64,000 nt of DNA from Brevibacillus formosus (GCF_003013405.1 NZ_PXZL01000013.1:679673-743672); one strand, 5' to 3'; shown: positions 25,057 to 33,839, counted from the first letter of the stretch. The notes: generated by a model from the sequence alone, not told the origin. Numbers and translations: made by a program.

Positions 25057-25527
25057 TTACATGCGACGAGACTTCCATTCCGTGATCATTTGATTGAGAG
25101 ATTCCCTGTATAGCTCAATTGCTTCCAGCATCTCATGGAATCGCTGCATAACTAGCTCACTTTCCTTCAAATTTTCAATTTGCATTCCTTTTTCTATGAT
25201 ATTCTTTAATGACAGGATTCGCTCTAAACCCTGTATAAACTCTTCCTCAATTGCATCTGGTGCCATGATGTAATAGCTCACACGGTCGCCTGTCACACTC
25301 TTTTTTTCCGCGATTCCAATTTTTAAAAGCATGCGGATGTTGGTAGACACACTTCCTATACTGACTTGCAATGTTGTGGCAATCTGCTCGGATGAAAGGG
25401 GTTCCTGAGAGACCATCAACAGTCCAATAATCCGGCCAGCAATTCTGGATAACCCTTGATTTTCGTGATGGAGAGCCATTTCTTCAATCAATTGCATCGT
25501 TTCTGCCGTTAATTTGTCCAACTTCAT
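25057..25527 (-). CDS. GbsR/MarR-like winged-helix transcriptional regulator
   Basis: 156 residues if ATG 25527 is used. AAGGAG is only 2-3 nt before it, so a TTG two codons later (good 8-nt spacing) may be the true start. The HTH region GRIIGLLMVSQEPLSSEQIATTLQVSIGSVSTNIRMLLKIGIAEKKSV and the wing VSYYIMAPDA match GbsR-type repressors. A C-terminal helical part (about 105-156) would dimerise. A TATAAT box lies about 40 bp upstream on the minus strand, so it has its own promoter as well as possible read-through from the M14/MFS genes. It is likely to control that group. Confidence 0.82.
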   Translation of the reverse strand: MKLDKLTAETMQLIEEMALHHENQGLSRIAGRIIGLLMVSQEPLSSEQIATTLQVSIGSVSTNIRMLLKIGIAEKKSVTGDRVSYYIMAPDAIEEEFIQGLERILSLKNIIEKGMQIENLKESELVMQRFHEMLEAIELYRESLNQMITEWKSRRM

Positions 25528-25652
25528 GACTCCTTTTTCCTCGTTTTGCCCGATTTCCATGCTTTTGTCTATTATACTACCAATAGTCATCGCTTTCTTC
25601 AGAAAATACCAAAAGAAAATGCGCCTGTTCTGCTGACAGGCGCTCGGATCAT

Positions 25653-27047
25653 TCATGATTTTAGTGGCGTGGTAGTGCTTTCATGGGTTTGACGAAGATA
25701 CTCCATGATCATCAAGGCAGAACCTAGCTGGACAGCGCACAATTCGCGCAGCGGACGCATGGACCAGTTAAAAAAGGAGAGTAGCTCTTGTAAGCCTTGA
25801 TTCAGCCATTTTTCTGAATCTGCTCGAATCTCTGAAAGGGTGATGTTGTCGGGCTGGGCATCCAGCATGCGGATCAGCATGCTACAGCAGCATAGAGAAC
25901 TCCATAAAGTGCGTAATTTCAGGTCAAACATTTCAGCTACTGTTGCGAAGCGTGCTAAAGCTGCATCATTTTCAGCTGATTGTAAATGATGGGATCGAAC
26001 ATCCTCCATACCGATCAGAAAATCCTCTACAGACCGCTGAAATCTGGTTGGTACCGTTATGAATGCCTGTGCGCTTTTGTACTGTTTGGATAAAAAAGCA
26101 ATCTGTTCACCTTCCAGTTTGGCTATGTCCAGCGTAGCATCCTTGTAACTATGAGTGGTTTCAGATTTATCTCCCATCCTTGGGTCCGTAAACAACGATA
26201 TTTCCGAAACAAGGCAAAAGGTACGGTAACGTGTCCCAGCATAATCGCGGGATGAGCCCCCCATGAGGATTGCTTTCGCAGGGTCTTCTCCAGGAGGCAG
26301 GATACTTTGGTAGTAATCGTACATAGAAGACAGCTCAGGTAGCTGATAAAAACCGGGTTGGATAGGGGGCATGAATGGTGCCTCCGGTTCACCGATCATC
26401 AGCGGTAATTGATGATCATGGGTCAGTTTTATGATCTGTTCACACAATGCATCGGGAAGAGGGGTTGATACATAATAAAACGTTCCAGTTTGATCGGAGC
26501 TGTGCAAGCTGTTGAGGAAATGCGGCTTGGCTTCATCAATCGCCCGCATAAATGCTACGGTTTCAGGAATGGGCTCGCTGAAGCTCAACGTTTTATAGGC
26601 ATACGGGAATGTCCATTCAACTTGTTCGAGCATACTGGGACGATAGTAGCAGCGGATGTAACGATCTGGAGAAAATGGGCCGTCGTACCAACCTTCATTC
26701 AGTCGGCAACCATCTACGTCGATTTCTTTGATGATATAGAATGTATAATCCATTTGCTCTAATAGGGCAGAATCCTCACATAGTTTTTTGCTGAGATACT
26801 CTAACGATAGAGCTCCAATCGGTTCATTTGGATGCGGACAACCCACAAACAGCGCGCGATGCTGGCCATTTCCAATTCGCAGCATGAGGATTGGGTGTCC
26901 TTCTGTTGAGTGACCAATGGTACTGAGGGTAACAAGATCTGGATAGGCGGCAGCTAATTCACGGGAAGAGGTGTCCAATTCCTCAATGGTTAGAAAATGT
27001 GAAAAATCAGGCATTTCTTGCAGCAGTTTTTGAATGAAATCAGTCAA
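25653..27047 (-). CDS. M14-family zinc carboxypeptidase-like protein
   Basis: 464 residues from a TTG start at 27047, chosen because AAGGAG sits 8 nt upstream and this start overlaps the upstream MFS stop by only 8 nt. Zinc ligands are visible: HPNE (HxxE) in FVGCPHPNEPIG, then LHSSDQTG with the third ligand His. The catalytic Glu is plausibly in CLVSEISLFTDPR. The C-terminal ~150 residues are helical and unlike classical carboxypeptidases. It has no signal peptide, so it would act on peptides in the cytoplasm. It is coupled to a major facilitator transporter, which suggests import of a peptide-like or amidated compound followed by hydrolysis. Confidence 0.85.
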   Translation of the reverse strand: MTDFIQKLLQEMPDFSHFLTIEELDTSSRELAAAYPDLVTLSTIGHSTEGHPILMLRIGNGQHRALFVGCPHPNEPIGALSLEYLSKKLCEDSALLEQMDYTFYIIKEIDVDGCRLNEGWYDGPFSPDRYIRCYYRPSMLEQVEWTFPYAYKTLSFSEPIPETVAFMRAIDEAKPHFLNSLHSSDQTGTFYYVSTPLPDALCEQIIKLTHDHQLPLMIGEPEAPFMPPIQPGFYQLPELSSMYDYYQSILPPGEDPAKAILMGGSSRDYAGTRYRTFCLVSEISLFTDPRMGDKSETTHSYKDATLDIAKLEGEQIAFLSKQYKSAQAFITVPTRFQRSVEDFLIGMEDVRSHHLQSAENDAALARFATVAEMFDLKLRTLWSSLCCCSMLIRMLDAQPDNITLSEIRADSEKWLNQGLQELLSFFNWSMRPLRELCAVQLGSALMIMEYLRQTHESTTTPLKS

Positions 27048-28236
27048 GCTCCTCACTCCTTTTTTTGATATGGATAAGAAAGGATGAAACCAAAGCGATT
27101 GCTGCACCTACTAGCAACAGGGAAAAACCGGCTTGAAAAGAGAACGCCTGTATGAATGCGCCCATCGCGATTGGTGTAAGAATACTTGCCAGTTTTCCTC
27201 CGGTTAACAGAATTCCACTAGCAGTGCCCAAAGCATCTGAGGGGATGATACGCATGGTAAGTCCAAGAATGGGTTGAGTGGTAAAGGATAGAAAAAACAA
27301 AGAGATCGACTCAAACAACAGAAACTGGTTGACATGTTCTGAAAGGATCATGAGCGTAAGGAAAATCGTTGAGAACAGAAGGGACGGAATGACCAACGTT
27401 CGAAACTTTTGATGAAAATAACGGTCAAACAACCAGCCGCCTGCCAAATTACCAAGCATGGAAATGAGAAGAGGAAGCGATGAGTATAAGCCTGATTGGG
27501 TAATAGCGAGATGCTTTTCCGTTGTTAAGTAGGTAGGTACCCATGTCAAGCAGCCAACCATCACGATTTGAATTCCGCAGAGCATACTTGTTAGTTTCAG
27601 CAAATGCTCATTACGCAAAAGAGATAGGAAAGGGATAGGTTTCGGTTTTGATGCTGAGCTTGAAGGTGGTTCCATTACGAAAGGACGGGGAAGGAATATC
27701 CAGAGAATGGGGGCCAAGAGCAGGCCGATTGATGCTGTAAAAAAAGCAGCTTCTTGCCATCCCAGTATCGCAATCAATGGTGCTACGAGAAAAGGGGCAA
27801 GTCCAGTCCCAATAGGTTCGGCTGTTGAAACGATGGATAAAGTGGTTGTACGGATGTTTGCAGGTGTTCGTTCGGCAATTGCTTTTAACATAGCAGGCAT
27901 AAGTGGGGCATCGATAAACCCCAACAAAAAGCGGACAACGAGTAAGGCTACAAAACCTGTGACCGCCCCTGTAAGCGCAGTCAATATTGCCCACAGTACC
28001 AAATTGATTACAATAATTTGCTTCGAGCCTCGTTTATCAGCAATGATCCCTCCTGGAATGGTAAAAATCGCGAAGCCTAAAAAATAAACACTGATGATCG
28101 CGCCTTGCTCCACTGGATTCAGATGAAATTCCTCTCCAATAAGTGGAAGTGCCATAATGATGCTGTACGTGCCAAGAACTCCAACGAGTATAGTGACAAA
28201 CAAGAGCACAGCACTAATCGAAGTAGCCTTTTTCAT
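27040..28236 (-). CDS. MFS transporter (12 TM)
   Basis: 398 residues from ATG 28236, 9 nt after AGGAA. Typical MFS features: GAIISVYFLGFAIFTIPGGIIADKRGSKQIIV (the loop 2-3 motif with DKRGSK), a second-half repeat with GGWLFDRYF, and twelve hydrophobic segments. It resembles the anion:cation/CynX-like branch with small-molecule substrates. It is translationally coupled to a cytoplasmic M14 peptidase and upstream of a GbsR-like regulator. Its promoter region holds TTTCAGTA repeats, which may be the regulator's operator. Confidence 0.9.
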   Translation of the reverse strand: MKKATSISAVLLFVTILVGVLGTYSIIMALPLIGEEFHLNPVEQGAIISVYFLGFAIFTIPGGIIADKRGSKQIIVINLVLWAILTALTGAVTGFVALLVVRFLLGFIDAPLMPAMLKAIAERTPANIRTTTLSIVSTAEPIGTGLAPFLVAPLIAILGWQEAAFFTASIGLLLAPILWIFLPRPFVMEPPSSSASKPKPIPFLSLLRNEHLLKLTSMLCGIQIVMVGCLTWVPTYLTTEKHLAITQSGLYSSLPLLISMLGNLAGGWLFDRYFHQKFRTLVIPSLLFSTIFLTLMILSEHVNQFLLFESISLFFLSFTTQPILGLTMRIIPSDALGTASGILLTGGKLASILTPIAMGAFIQAFSFQAGFSLLLVGAAIALVSSFLIHIKKRSEELD

Positions 28237-28281
28237 GTGCATCACTTCCTAAATGATGTTATGTGTATTATCTTAATTAAA

Positions 28282-28318
28282 TTCAGTTATTTTAGTCAAT
28301 ACTGAAATTACTGAAATC
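28282..28318 (-). promoter_or_regulatory. Promoter and repeated operator of the MFS/M14 operon
   Basis: On the minus strand ATTTCAGTA occurs twice in direct order. It is followed by TTGACT (-35) and an inverted CTGAAT, with TAAGAT as possible -10 about 18 bp on. TTCAGT (28282-28287) and ACTGAA (28301-28306) form an inverted repeat. The site probably binds the GbsR-like protein encoded at the end of the operon. Confidence 0.5.
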
Positions 28319-28352
28319 AATGAGCCGCTGAGAGCTGCAATTCGAATAACGA

Positions 28353-28406
28353 AAACGACCTGTGGTTGCATGAATGGTTTTCCATCATGCTACCTACAGG
28401 TCGTTT
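28353..28406 (-). terminator. Terminator of the leftward secreted-protein gene
   Basis: Perfect 11-bp arms AAACGACCTGT (28353-28363) and ACAGGTCGTTT (28396-28406). On the minus strand the stem is followed by TTCGTTATT. Confidence 0.75.
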
Positions 28407-28433
28407 ATTTATCTCAGTTCGCAATTGTATGAA

Positions 28434-29063
28434 TTAGTACTTTCTCGTGAGGATTCGAGAATTGGTCCCGTCTACAGTGATTTCCCAGCCTCTTGGGATT
28501 TCATAAGCAAAGGCTGGCGAGGGATGCTTGATCGCTTCAATGCTGGATTCAGTAGGGATACTGGTGATATTTACGATATGTTTTTCAAAGAGATTTAGAT
28601 TTACCACGACCCAGCCATATGGTACAGGTTGGCTGGTACCAACCCATTTATTCTCCAGCTCATGAGGCTGGTACCGTTTTTTATTCTCATTTCTGATATC
28701 TATATAAGCCTGTCTCTTGCTGTTATAACCTCGACCGATTTCTACCCAACCAGAAGGGATGTTAAAGCTTAAGCTTCTTTCCACTTGCCCATAATTAGCG
28801 CCATTAATATATTTTGCTACTTCATATCCAAGCTGTGTTCCACGATGTGGCTCTTTTTCAATCGAAATCCATCCATTCGGAAAAAACGTATCGTATGCCA
28901 CTACTAACGTATCACCATACCGCCAGTTTCCTTCAAAGATATTTTTTTGTGGACGGACGATAAAGTCTTTTCCTTTTGCTACCACATCTGTTGCTTGAGT
29001 CGGGACTAACAGGAATGTGGATGCCAAGACGAGAATACCCAGACTTCTTACCACGTTTTTCAT
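28434..29063 (-). CDS. Secreted protein with four P-x-G-W repeats, unknown function
   Basis: 209 residues with an N-terminal signal peptide (MKNVVRSLGILVLASTFLLVPTQA, cleavage near residue 24). The mature part is beta-rich and repeats a short motif: FPNGWISI, IPSGWVEI, VPYGWVVV and IPRGWEIT, spaced about 35-55 residues apart. Each follows a basic or aromatic strand. This suggests a small repeat fold of four similar beta modules on the cell surface or in the medium. I do not recognise the family, and no neighbour suggests a role. It is monocistronic with its own terminator. Confidence 0.7.
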   Translation of the reverse strand: MKNVVRSLGILVLASTFLLVPTQATDVVAKGKDFIVRPQKNIFEGNWRYGDTLVVAYDTFFPNGWISIEKEPHRGTQLGYEVAKYINGANYGQVERSLSFNIPSGWVEIGRGYNSKRQAYIDIRNENKKRYQPHELENKWVGTSQPVPYGWVVVNLNLFEKHIVNITSIPTESSIEAIKHPSPAFAYEIPRGWEITVDGTNSRILTRKY

Positions 29064-29313
29064 TATTTACTCCTCCATATGAATGCAATAAGTATAAAAT
29101 TTCAATAAGTATGATAATTCTAAACAGATTTGAAATACCCTTCTCTTTATGGAAAAAAATTCCTGTTCGGAAATTGTTGAGCAAGACAATTGGTCCAATG
29201 GGACACGAGTTTTCGATAGAAGCACAGTAAAAAAACGGAAATATTACTTGTTGAAACGTACAAATGAATATGATATGATGCTGGTAACTTAATGACTGGA
29301 GCTGAAGAGTATA

Positions 29314-29334
29314 ATGGATAATTTTCTTGCTTAA
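29314..29334 (+). CDS. Leader peptide of the ABC-F attenuator (6 aa)
   Basis: ATG at 29314, MDNFLA, stop TAA 29332-29334, preceded by GGAGCTGAAGAG. It immediately precedes the first leader hairpin. Its position fits a ribosome-stalling peptide that would switch the downstream attenuator when a ribosome-targeting drug is present. Confidence 0.6.
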   Translation: MDNFLA

Positions 29335-29336
29335 AA

Positions 29337-29510
29337 AATAAAACAAACAGCGATATCTTTCGCGTGTTTTATTCTTTATGTGCAAGAAAGTTACTTATAT
29401 CTCTTCACTCAAACAATATATCCTTATCTGACTTCTTTTTTTTGAGTTGGATTTGCTGTATTTATTTGAGCTACAAGAGAGTAACTTTCTTGTAGCTTTT
29501 CTATTTTTTG
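29337..29510 (+). promoter_or_regulatory. Transcription attenuator controlling the ABC-F resistance gene
   Basis: Three elements are visible. Hairpin 1: AATAAAACA (29337-29345) with TGTTTTATT (29365-29373), just after the leader peptide. Terminator: GCTACAAG (29468-29475) with CTTGTAGC (29487-29494), then a long T-rich tract ending 20 bp before the ATG. Antiterminator: CAAGAAAGTTACT (29383-29395) is perfectly complementary, 13 bp, to 29478-29490, inside the terminator stem. The two folds are therefore mutually exclusive. This is the known layout of drug-inducible ABC-F genes such as vmlR. Confidence 0.85.
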
Positions 29511-29529
29511 CATACAGGGGGATGGTTGT

Positions 29530-31008
29530 ATGTCATTAATCAGTGTAAATAACTTGACGTTTGCCTATGAAGGCAGTTTCGATAACATTTTTGAAAACGT
29601 GAGCTTCCAAATCGATACAGATTGGAAATTGGGCTTTACGGGAAGAAACGGTAGGGGGAAGACAACTTTTCTCAACCTGTTGCTTGGTAAATATGAATAC
29701 AGCGGAAAGATTAGTGCTCATGTCAGCTTTGAATACTTTCCATTCCAAGTCGAGAACAAAGAATATCTGACCCTTGATATCGTTCAAGACATTGTCCCGG
29801 ACTATCAGTTATGGGAATTAATGAGAGAGTTCTCCCTCTTAAAGGTTTCAGAGGATGTGCTATATCGTCCCTTTGAATCTTTGTCCAACGGGGAACAAAC
29901 AAAAGTGATGTTAGCCGCCTTATTTCTAAAGGAAAACAGCTTTTTGTTAATTGATGAGCCAACGAATCACCTCGATATGCATGCAAGGGAGCTCGTCAGT
30001 GATTATCTCCATTCCAAAAGCGGTTATATTCTGGTGTCCCACGACCGAGCATTTCTAGACAACTGTGTCGACCACATCCTGTCCATCAACAAGACGAACA
30101 TCGAGGTGCAAAAAGGAACCTTCTCCGATTGGTGGGAAAATAAACAGAGACAGGATAACTATGAACTTGCTGAAAACGAGAAGCTCAAAAAAGACATTAA
30201 ACGCTTGTCGGACGCAGCTAAACGTACAAGCAACTGGTCAGACGCTGTGGAAAAGACGAAAAATGGAACATTGAATTCCGGTTCCAAAGTAGACAAAGGG
30301 TATGTCGGCCATAAGGCTGCGAAAATGATGAAGCGCTCCAAGTCGATTGAGCAAAGACAGCAATCCGCTATTGATGAAAAATCGAAGCTGCTGAAAAACA
30401 TTGAAAACCAGGAAAGCTTAAAGATTGCACAGCTTGCTTATCATAAAAATCAACTGGCGGAACTGGAGAAGGTTTCGATTTATTACGGAGAGAAGCAAGT
30501 TTGCGCAGACGTCAGCTTTACGATTGAGCAAGGGGAGCGTATTGCGCTGGCAGGCAAGAACGGTTCAGGAAAATCCAGCATTCTCAAGCTCATTTGCGGA
30601 GAGAACATCGATTATACGGGCACCTTCCGAAAGGGGAGTCAACTGAAAATCTCGTATGTTTCTCAAGACACTTCCCATCTAAAGGGAAATCTCACCGACT
30701 TCGCGCGAGACAACGGGATCGAAGAGAGTCTGTTTAAATCGATTTTGCGCAAGCTGGATTTTTCCCGCGTGCAATTTGAGAAGGATATCTCCGCTTTTAG
30801 TGGCGGGCAGAAGAAAAAAGTACTCATTGCGAAAAGTCTTTGCGAGAAAGCACATCTTCATATTTGGGATGAGCCGTTAAACTTTATTGACGTCATTTCT
30901 CGCATGCAAATTGAAGAGCTGCTCCTTGAACACTCGCCAACGATTCTTTTTGTGGAGCATGACAGGGAGTTTTGCATTAACATTGCTACAAAGATCGTTG
31001 AATTGTAA
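29530..31008 (+). CDS. ABC-F ribosomal protection protein, Lsa/CplR-like (lincosamide, streptogramin A, pleuromutilin type)
   Basis: 492 residues, ATG with CAGGGGG upstream. It has two ABC domains and no membrane segments. Domain 1: Walker A GRNGRGKTTF, signature LSNGEQTKV, Walker B FLLIDEPTNHLD. A long charged inter-domain linker (about 190-300) is the ribosome-inserting P-site tip antibiotic-resistance domain. Domain 2: Walker A GKNGSGKSS, signature FSGGQKKKV, then HIWDEPLNFIDVISRMQIE, a variant characteristic of the Lsa group. The N-terminal MSLISVNNLTFAYEGSFDNIFENVSF also matches Lsa proteins. It would displace antibiotics from the peptidyl-transferase centre. The drug spectrum is inferred from family resemblance, not proven. 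Confidence 0.9.
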   Translation: MSLISVNNLTFAYEGSFDNIFENVSFQIDTDWKLGFTGRNGRGKTTFLNLLLGKYEYSGKISAHVSFEYFPFQVENKEYLTLDIVQDIVPDYQLWELMREFSLLKVSEDVLYRPFESLSNGEQTKVMLAALFLKENSFLLIDEPTNHLDMHARELVSDYLHSKSGYILVSHDRAFLDNCVDHILSINKTNIEVQKGTFSDWWENKQRQDNYELAENEKLKKDIKRLSDAAKRTSNWSDAVEKTKNGTLNSGSKVDKGYVGHKAAKMMKRSKSIEQRQQSAIDEKSKLLKNIENQESLKIAQLAYHKNQLAELEKVSIYYGEKQVCADVSFTIEQGERIALAGKNGSGKSSILKLICGENIDYTGTFRKGSQLKISYVSQDTSHLKGNLTDFARDNGIEESLFKSILRKLDFSRVQFEKDISAFSGGQKKKVLIAKSLCEKAHLHIWDEPLNFIDVISRMQIEELLLEHSPTILFVEHDREFCINIATKIVEL

Positions 31009-31033
31009 TGAGACGAAAAGTCTCTAAAAGGAA

Positions 31034-31075
31034 GAAGGTGGGGAAAACCGTTTCGTTTTCCTCACCTTCCTTTTT
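31034..31075 (+). terminator. Terminator of the ABC-F gene
   Basis: 15-nt arms, GAAGGTGGGGAAAAC (31034-31048) with GTTTTCCTCACCTTC (31055-31069), one mismatch, then CTTTTTG. Confidence 0.85.
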
Positions 31076-31188
31076 GTATAAGGAGAAGGTACTTTTCGAA
31101 AGGGAAATTTGAGCAATCGAGAAGAAATACTAAGCAGTGAAATGTGGTAATTTTTAGACAATACTTTTGAAAGAATGGCGGAGATCCA

Positions 31189-31773
31189 ATGGGAAAAATA
31201 ATTGCAAATGTAAGCAGCACATTGAATGGTATCTACACTGGGCCGACAGGAGAAGAAGACAATATGGTTAGTTGGGCGTTGCCTGGAATCATCGACGCCA
31301 CAGATGATGGTCTTGCGTTCTTCCAGAGGGTTGACGCAATCTTGATGGGGCGAGTCACCTATGAAGGTTTTGCAAGCTATTGGCCGTTCCAAGTGGGTGA
31401 TTGGGCTGATGCTATGAATAAGACACAAAAGTTTGTAGCAACCAATAATAGTGAGCTTACGGAAGTTCACTGGGGGGACTACGCCGATACGATTACACTC
31501 CTTCATTCTGATGTCATGAAGAAAATAAAGGAGCTAAAAAAACAAATCAAAGGTGATATCATTGTTCCTGCAAGCGCGGGTCTTGTTCAAAATTTGATTC
31601 ATGCTGATTTGCTTGATGAACTCCGAATGATTATTCATCCGGTCTTAATGGGCAGCGGCAAATTTTACTTTGACAACATCCAAACACGACACGATATGAA
31701 GTTGATAGAAACGAAGCTGTACGGAAAAAGCGGATCCATCCAACTGCGTTATGAGATCGGAGAGGCACAATAA
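31189..31773 (+). CDS. Dihydrofolate reductase-like (RibD C-terminal domain) protein
   Basis: 194 residues. The start MGKIIANVSSTLNGIYTGP, the central DAILMGRVTYEGFASYWP, and GDIIVPASAGLVQNLIHADLLDELRMIIHPVLMGSGKFYF match the RibD_C/DHFR-like reductase family often annotated in Bacillales as a dihydrofolate reductase-like protein. It should bind NADPH in a Rossmann-like DHFR fold. The physiological substrate is unknown. It is a single gene between terminators. Confidence 0.88.
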   Translation: MGKIIANVSSTLNGIYTGPTGEEDNMVSWALPGIIDATDDGLAFFQRVDAILMGRVTYEGFASYWPFQVGDWADAMNKTQKFVATNNSELTEVHWGDYADTITLLHSDVMKKIKELKKQIKGDIIVPASAGLVQNLIHADLLDELRMIIHPVLMGSGKFYFDNIQTRHDMKLIETKLYGKSGSIQLRYEIGEAQ

Positions 31774-31821
31774 AAATAAAAAAGGCTGTTTAACAATCGG
31801 GTATTTTCTGGAGGAATAAAA

Positions 31822-31870
31822 AAAGTCCAATTTCTCAATTTTTATGGATGGAGAAATTGGGCTTTTTGTT
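31822..31870. terminator. Bidirectional terminator between convergent genes
   Basis: Arms AAAGTCCAATTTCTC (31822-31836) and GAGAAATTGGGCTTT (31851-31865), one G-T pair, with T/A runs on both sides. It is placed between the DHFR-like and DHH genes. Confidence 0.8.
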
Positions 31871-31877
31871 TTTTGCT

Positions 31878-32843
31878 CTAATCCGTTCGTAAAGCAGGGT
31901 ACACGAAAGTCTTTAACGTAACGCCCGTAAAGGAACAGCCAGAAGCCTTTGGATGACCACCACCACCGTAATGCTGGGCGATCACAGACAGATCCACGTC
32001 TTCTCGAATCGTTCGAAAGCTGATTCTGCCTTTCCCAGGATCGAGCATGGCGACGAAATCAATCATTTCTGCATTCTTACATAAGAAATTGCCTGTTGTG
32101 GAGTGATATTGTTCAAGGAAAACTACGCCCACTTGATACGTTTTTGGTTCGTCTAAATCGATTTCTACCGGAATCAGCTTCATTTGCTTCAGCTTTTTAT
32201 GCTCAAATTCATCGATTCGTTTTTCTTCTGTATAGATGAGGATCGATTCTACTTCGTCAAATACGAACTGATCCGTATGATCACCTTCACTACGCAAGCG
32301 TCCCAGTACATTCTGAACAAACGTGTCTCGCTCGACCATATAGAATAAAATGTTCAGTTGATTAGCCTGTACAGTACCGGTTGCATCCCAGTCCCACGTA
32401 TCAAACGCACGAACCAGCTCTACATAGTCAGAGAGAACGCCAGTGGGAGCCAGATACCCCTGGTTTACCAGGTAATCATAATAAAGGCTCGTTGCCGAAG
32501 TCTTTTTCCCTGATTCTTCCATGATAACCTTTGCCCATTCGTACTTGGAAGCCAGAGGAAGGGCGGTTGGGTGATGATCGATCAAGACAAACGCATGTCC
32601 CTGGTCGACCTTTTTCTGAATATGCGTTGCGACCTCGTCATTGGTACTTACGTCGGTAATTACAACATACATATCGGGAGAAAGCTCTTCCTCGATAAAC
32701 TTCTGTACTTCTTGGTTGACAGTGTAAGGAGTTACTCCGCGGTAATCGACTTCTTGGTTGGAAAAAGCAATTTGACTCAGGATTGCACAGGATACGCCAT
32801 CCAAGTCCTTGTCGCTGAAATGAATGATTTTTTGATGATTCAT
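31878..32843 (-). CDS. DHH/DHHA1 phosphoesterase (nanoRNase/NrnB-like)
   Basis: 321 residues. The N-terminus IIHFSDKDLDGVSCAIL carries the first metal Asp residues (D..DGVS). VVITDVSTND is motif II, VLIDHHPTA is the DHH motif, and ELVRAFDTWDWD follows. The C-terminal DHHA1 domain ends HYGGGGHPKASG, the GGGH motif that binds substrate phosphate. Such enzymes are Mn2+-dependent phosphoesterases that degrade very short RNAs or cyclic dinucleotide products. NrnB of B. subtilis is the nearest named type I can suggest, but this protein is shorter. The ATG is preceded on the minus strand by AAGGAG. Confidence 0.87.
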   Translation of the reverse strand: MNHQKIIHFSDKDLDGVSCAILSQIAFSNQEVDYRGVTPYTVNQEVQKFIEEELSPDMYVVITDVSTNDEVATHIQKKVDQGHAFVLIDHHPTALPLASKYEWAKVIMEESGKKTSATSLYYDYLVNQGYLAPTGVLSDYVELVRAFDTWDWDATGTVQANQLNILFYMVERDTFVQNVLGRLRSEGDHTDQFVFDEVESILIYTEEKRIDEFEHKKLKQMKLIPVEIDLDEPKTYQVGVVFLEQYHSTTGNFLCKNAEMIDFVAMLDPGKGRISFRTIREDVDLSVIAQHYGGGGHPKASGCSFTGVTLKTFVYPALRTD

Positions 32844-32985
32844 GAAGTATCTCCTTATGAATTGGCTCGTCGCTCAAATTGTACTGCCTTCAATCATCTT
32901 TCCCATTCAACAAGACGTGCTTGCACGAAGACAACAATTGGAGATTATTTACAATATGAATTTGATCTTCCTGCATCAAGGAAAA

Positions 32986-33018
32986 CCCTCTTGATCCTGG
33001 GTCAATCGATCAAGAGGG
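32986..33018 (-). terminator. Terminator of the ArsR/SRPBCC operon
   Basis: Perfect 11-bp arms CCCTCTTGATC (32986-32996) and GATCAAGAGGG (33008-33018). On the minus strand TTTTCC follows. Confidence 0.75.
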
Positions 33019-33032
33019 AAGGGCATGACAAG

Positions 33033-33404
33033 CTATTTCCTTGTTTGATCCGGTTCCGATTGCACGATGGTTAATGCCGTATCGCCATCGGTCTCCACAA
33101 GGTGCTTCAACATTGACAACTTATTGTTCCAAAACTGCTCATAAAAGGAAAGCCACTGCTTTACTTCTGTCAGGGGACCGGGATGCAACCGATAAATTTT
33201 CTCACGGCCTACCTTATGTCCCGTAACCAAATCTGCGTCAGCAAGTATATGAAGATGCTTGACCACAGCAGTTCGGCTTATGGGGAAATGAGAGGTAATT
33301 GCTGAGATCGGCAATTCTTTTTCAGCTAGCAAGCGAAGGACTTCTCGACGAGTAGGGTCAGCGATCGCTTGAAATACATCAACCTTTTCTGCTGAAGCAG
33401 ACAT
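33033..33404 (-). CDS. ArsR-family (SdpR-like) transcriptional regulator
   Basis: 123 residues. FQAIADPTRREVLRLLAEKELPISAITSHFPISRTAVVKHLHILADADLVTGHKVGREKIYRL is the canonical ArsR winged helix, without the CVC metal box, so it is of the SdpR type rather than metal-sensing. The C-terminal YEQFWNNKLSMLKHLVE helix is common in regulators paired with SRPBCC proteins. The gene follows the SRPBCC gene with no gap, making an autoregulated pair. Repeated operator-like sequences precede the operon at 33870-33915. Confidence 0.92.
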   Translation of the reverse strand: MSASAEKVDVFQAIADPTRREVLRLLAEKELPISAITSHFPISRTAVVKHLHILADADLVTGHKVGREKIYRLHPGPLTEVKQWLSFYEQFWNNKLSMLKHLVETDGDTALTIVQSEPDQTRK

Positions 33405-33839
33405 TTAGCCTTCCACAACCTTTTTCAGACGCTCATGAACAATTCCAACCCAACCTTGATTCATCTTCTCGCGAATCATTGAGCTCTTCGCGTTTGCTTT
33501 TCCGATGATCTCATCTGCCGCTTTCCATCCACCATGAATGAGGGTAAACTCCGTTTTATCTCCCAGGTCTTTTAAAAGAAAAGAGACGATCCAACCGTCT
33601 GTATCCCAAGCAAAAGAAAGGCGATGTGGCGCTTCTACTTCCAACACTTTACACGGTGACGGCCCAAAAGGAGATTGGATATGAAACTCATGACCTACCA
33701 CTGGCTGAAAATCATTCGGCATAAACCAAGCAGAAATGGCTTCCGCAGTGGATACTTTCTCCCATACCTTTTGAATAGGGGCGTCGAAAACGATGGTTTG
33801 TTTAATATCTTCTACGGCTTGTTGATTGTTCTGTTCCAC
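33405..33839 (-). CDS. SRPBCC/AHSA1 domain protein paired with the ArsR regulator
   Basis: 144 residues from GTG 33839, selected because GGAG lies 9 nt before it; an ATG at 33875 would add 12 residues across the upstream region. Strands and helices typical of AHSA1 are present: [38 protein letters not shown], then [31 protein letters not shown], and a final helix. Pairs of ArsR plus AHSA1 genes are widespread in Bacilli, where the SRPBCC partner probably binds a small hydrophobic effector. The ligand is unknown. Confidence 0.88.
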   Translation of the reverse strand: MEQNNQQAVEDIKQTIVFDAPIQKVWEKVSTAEAISAWFMPNDFQPVVGHEFHIQSPFGPSPCKVLEVEAPHRLSFAWDTDGWIVSFLLKDLGDKTEFTLIHGGWKAADEIIGKANAKSSMIREKMNQGWVGIVHERLKKVVEG

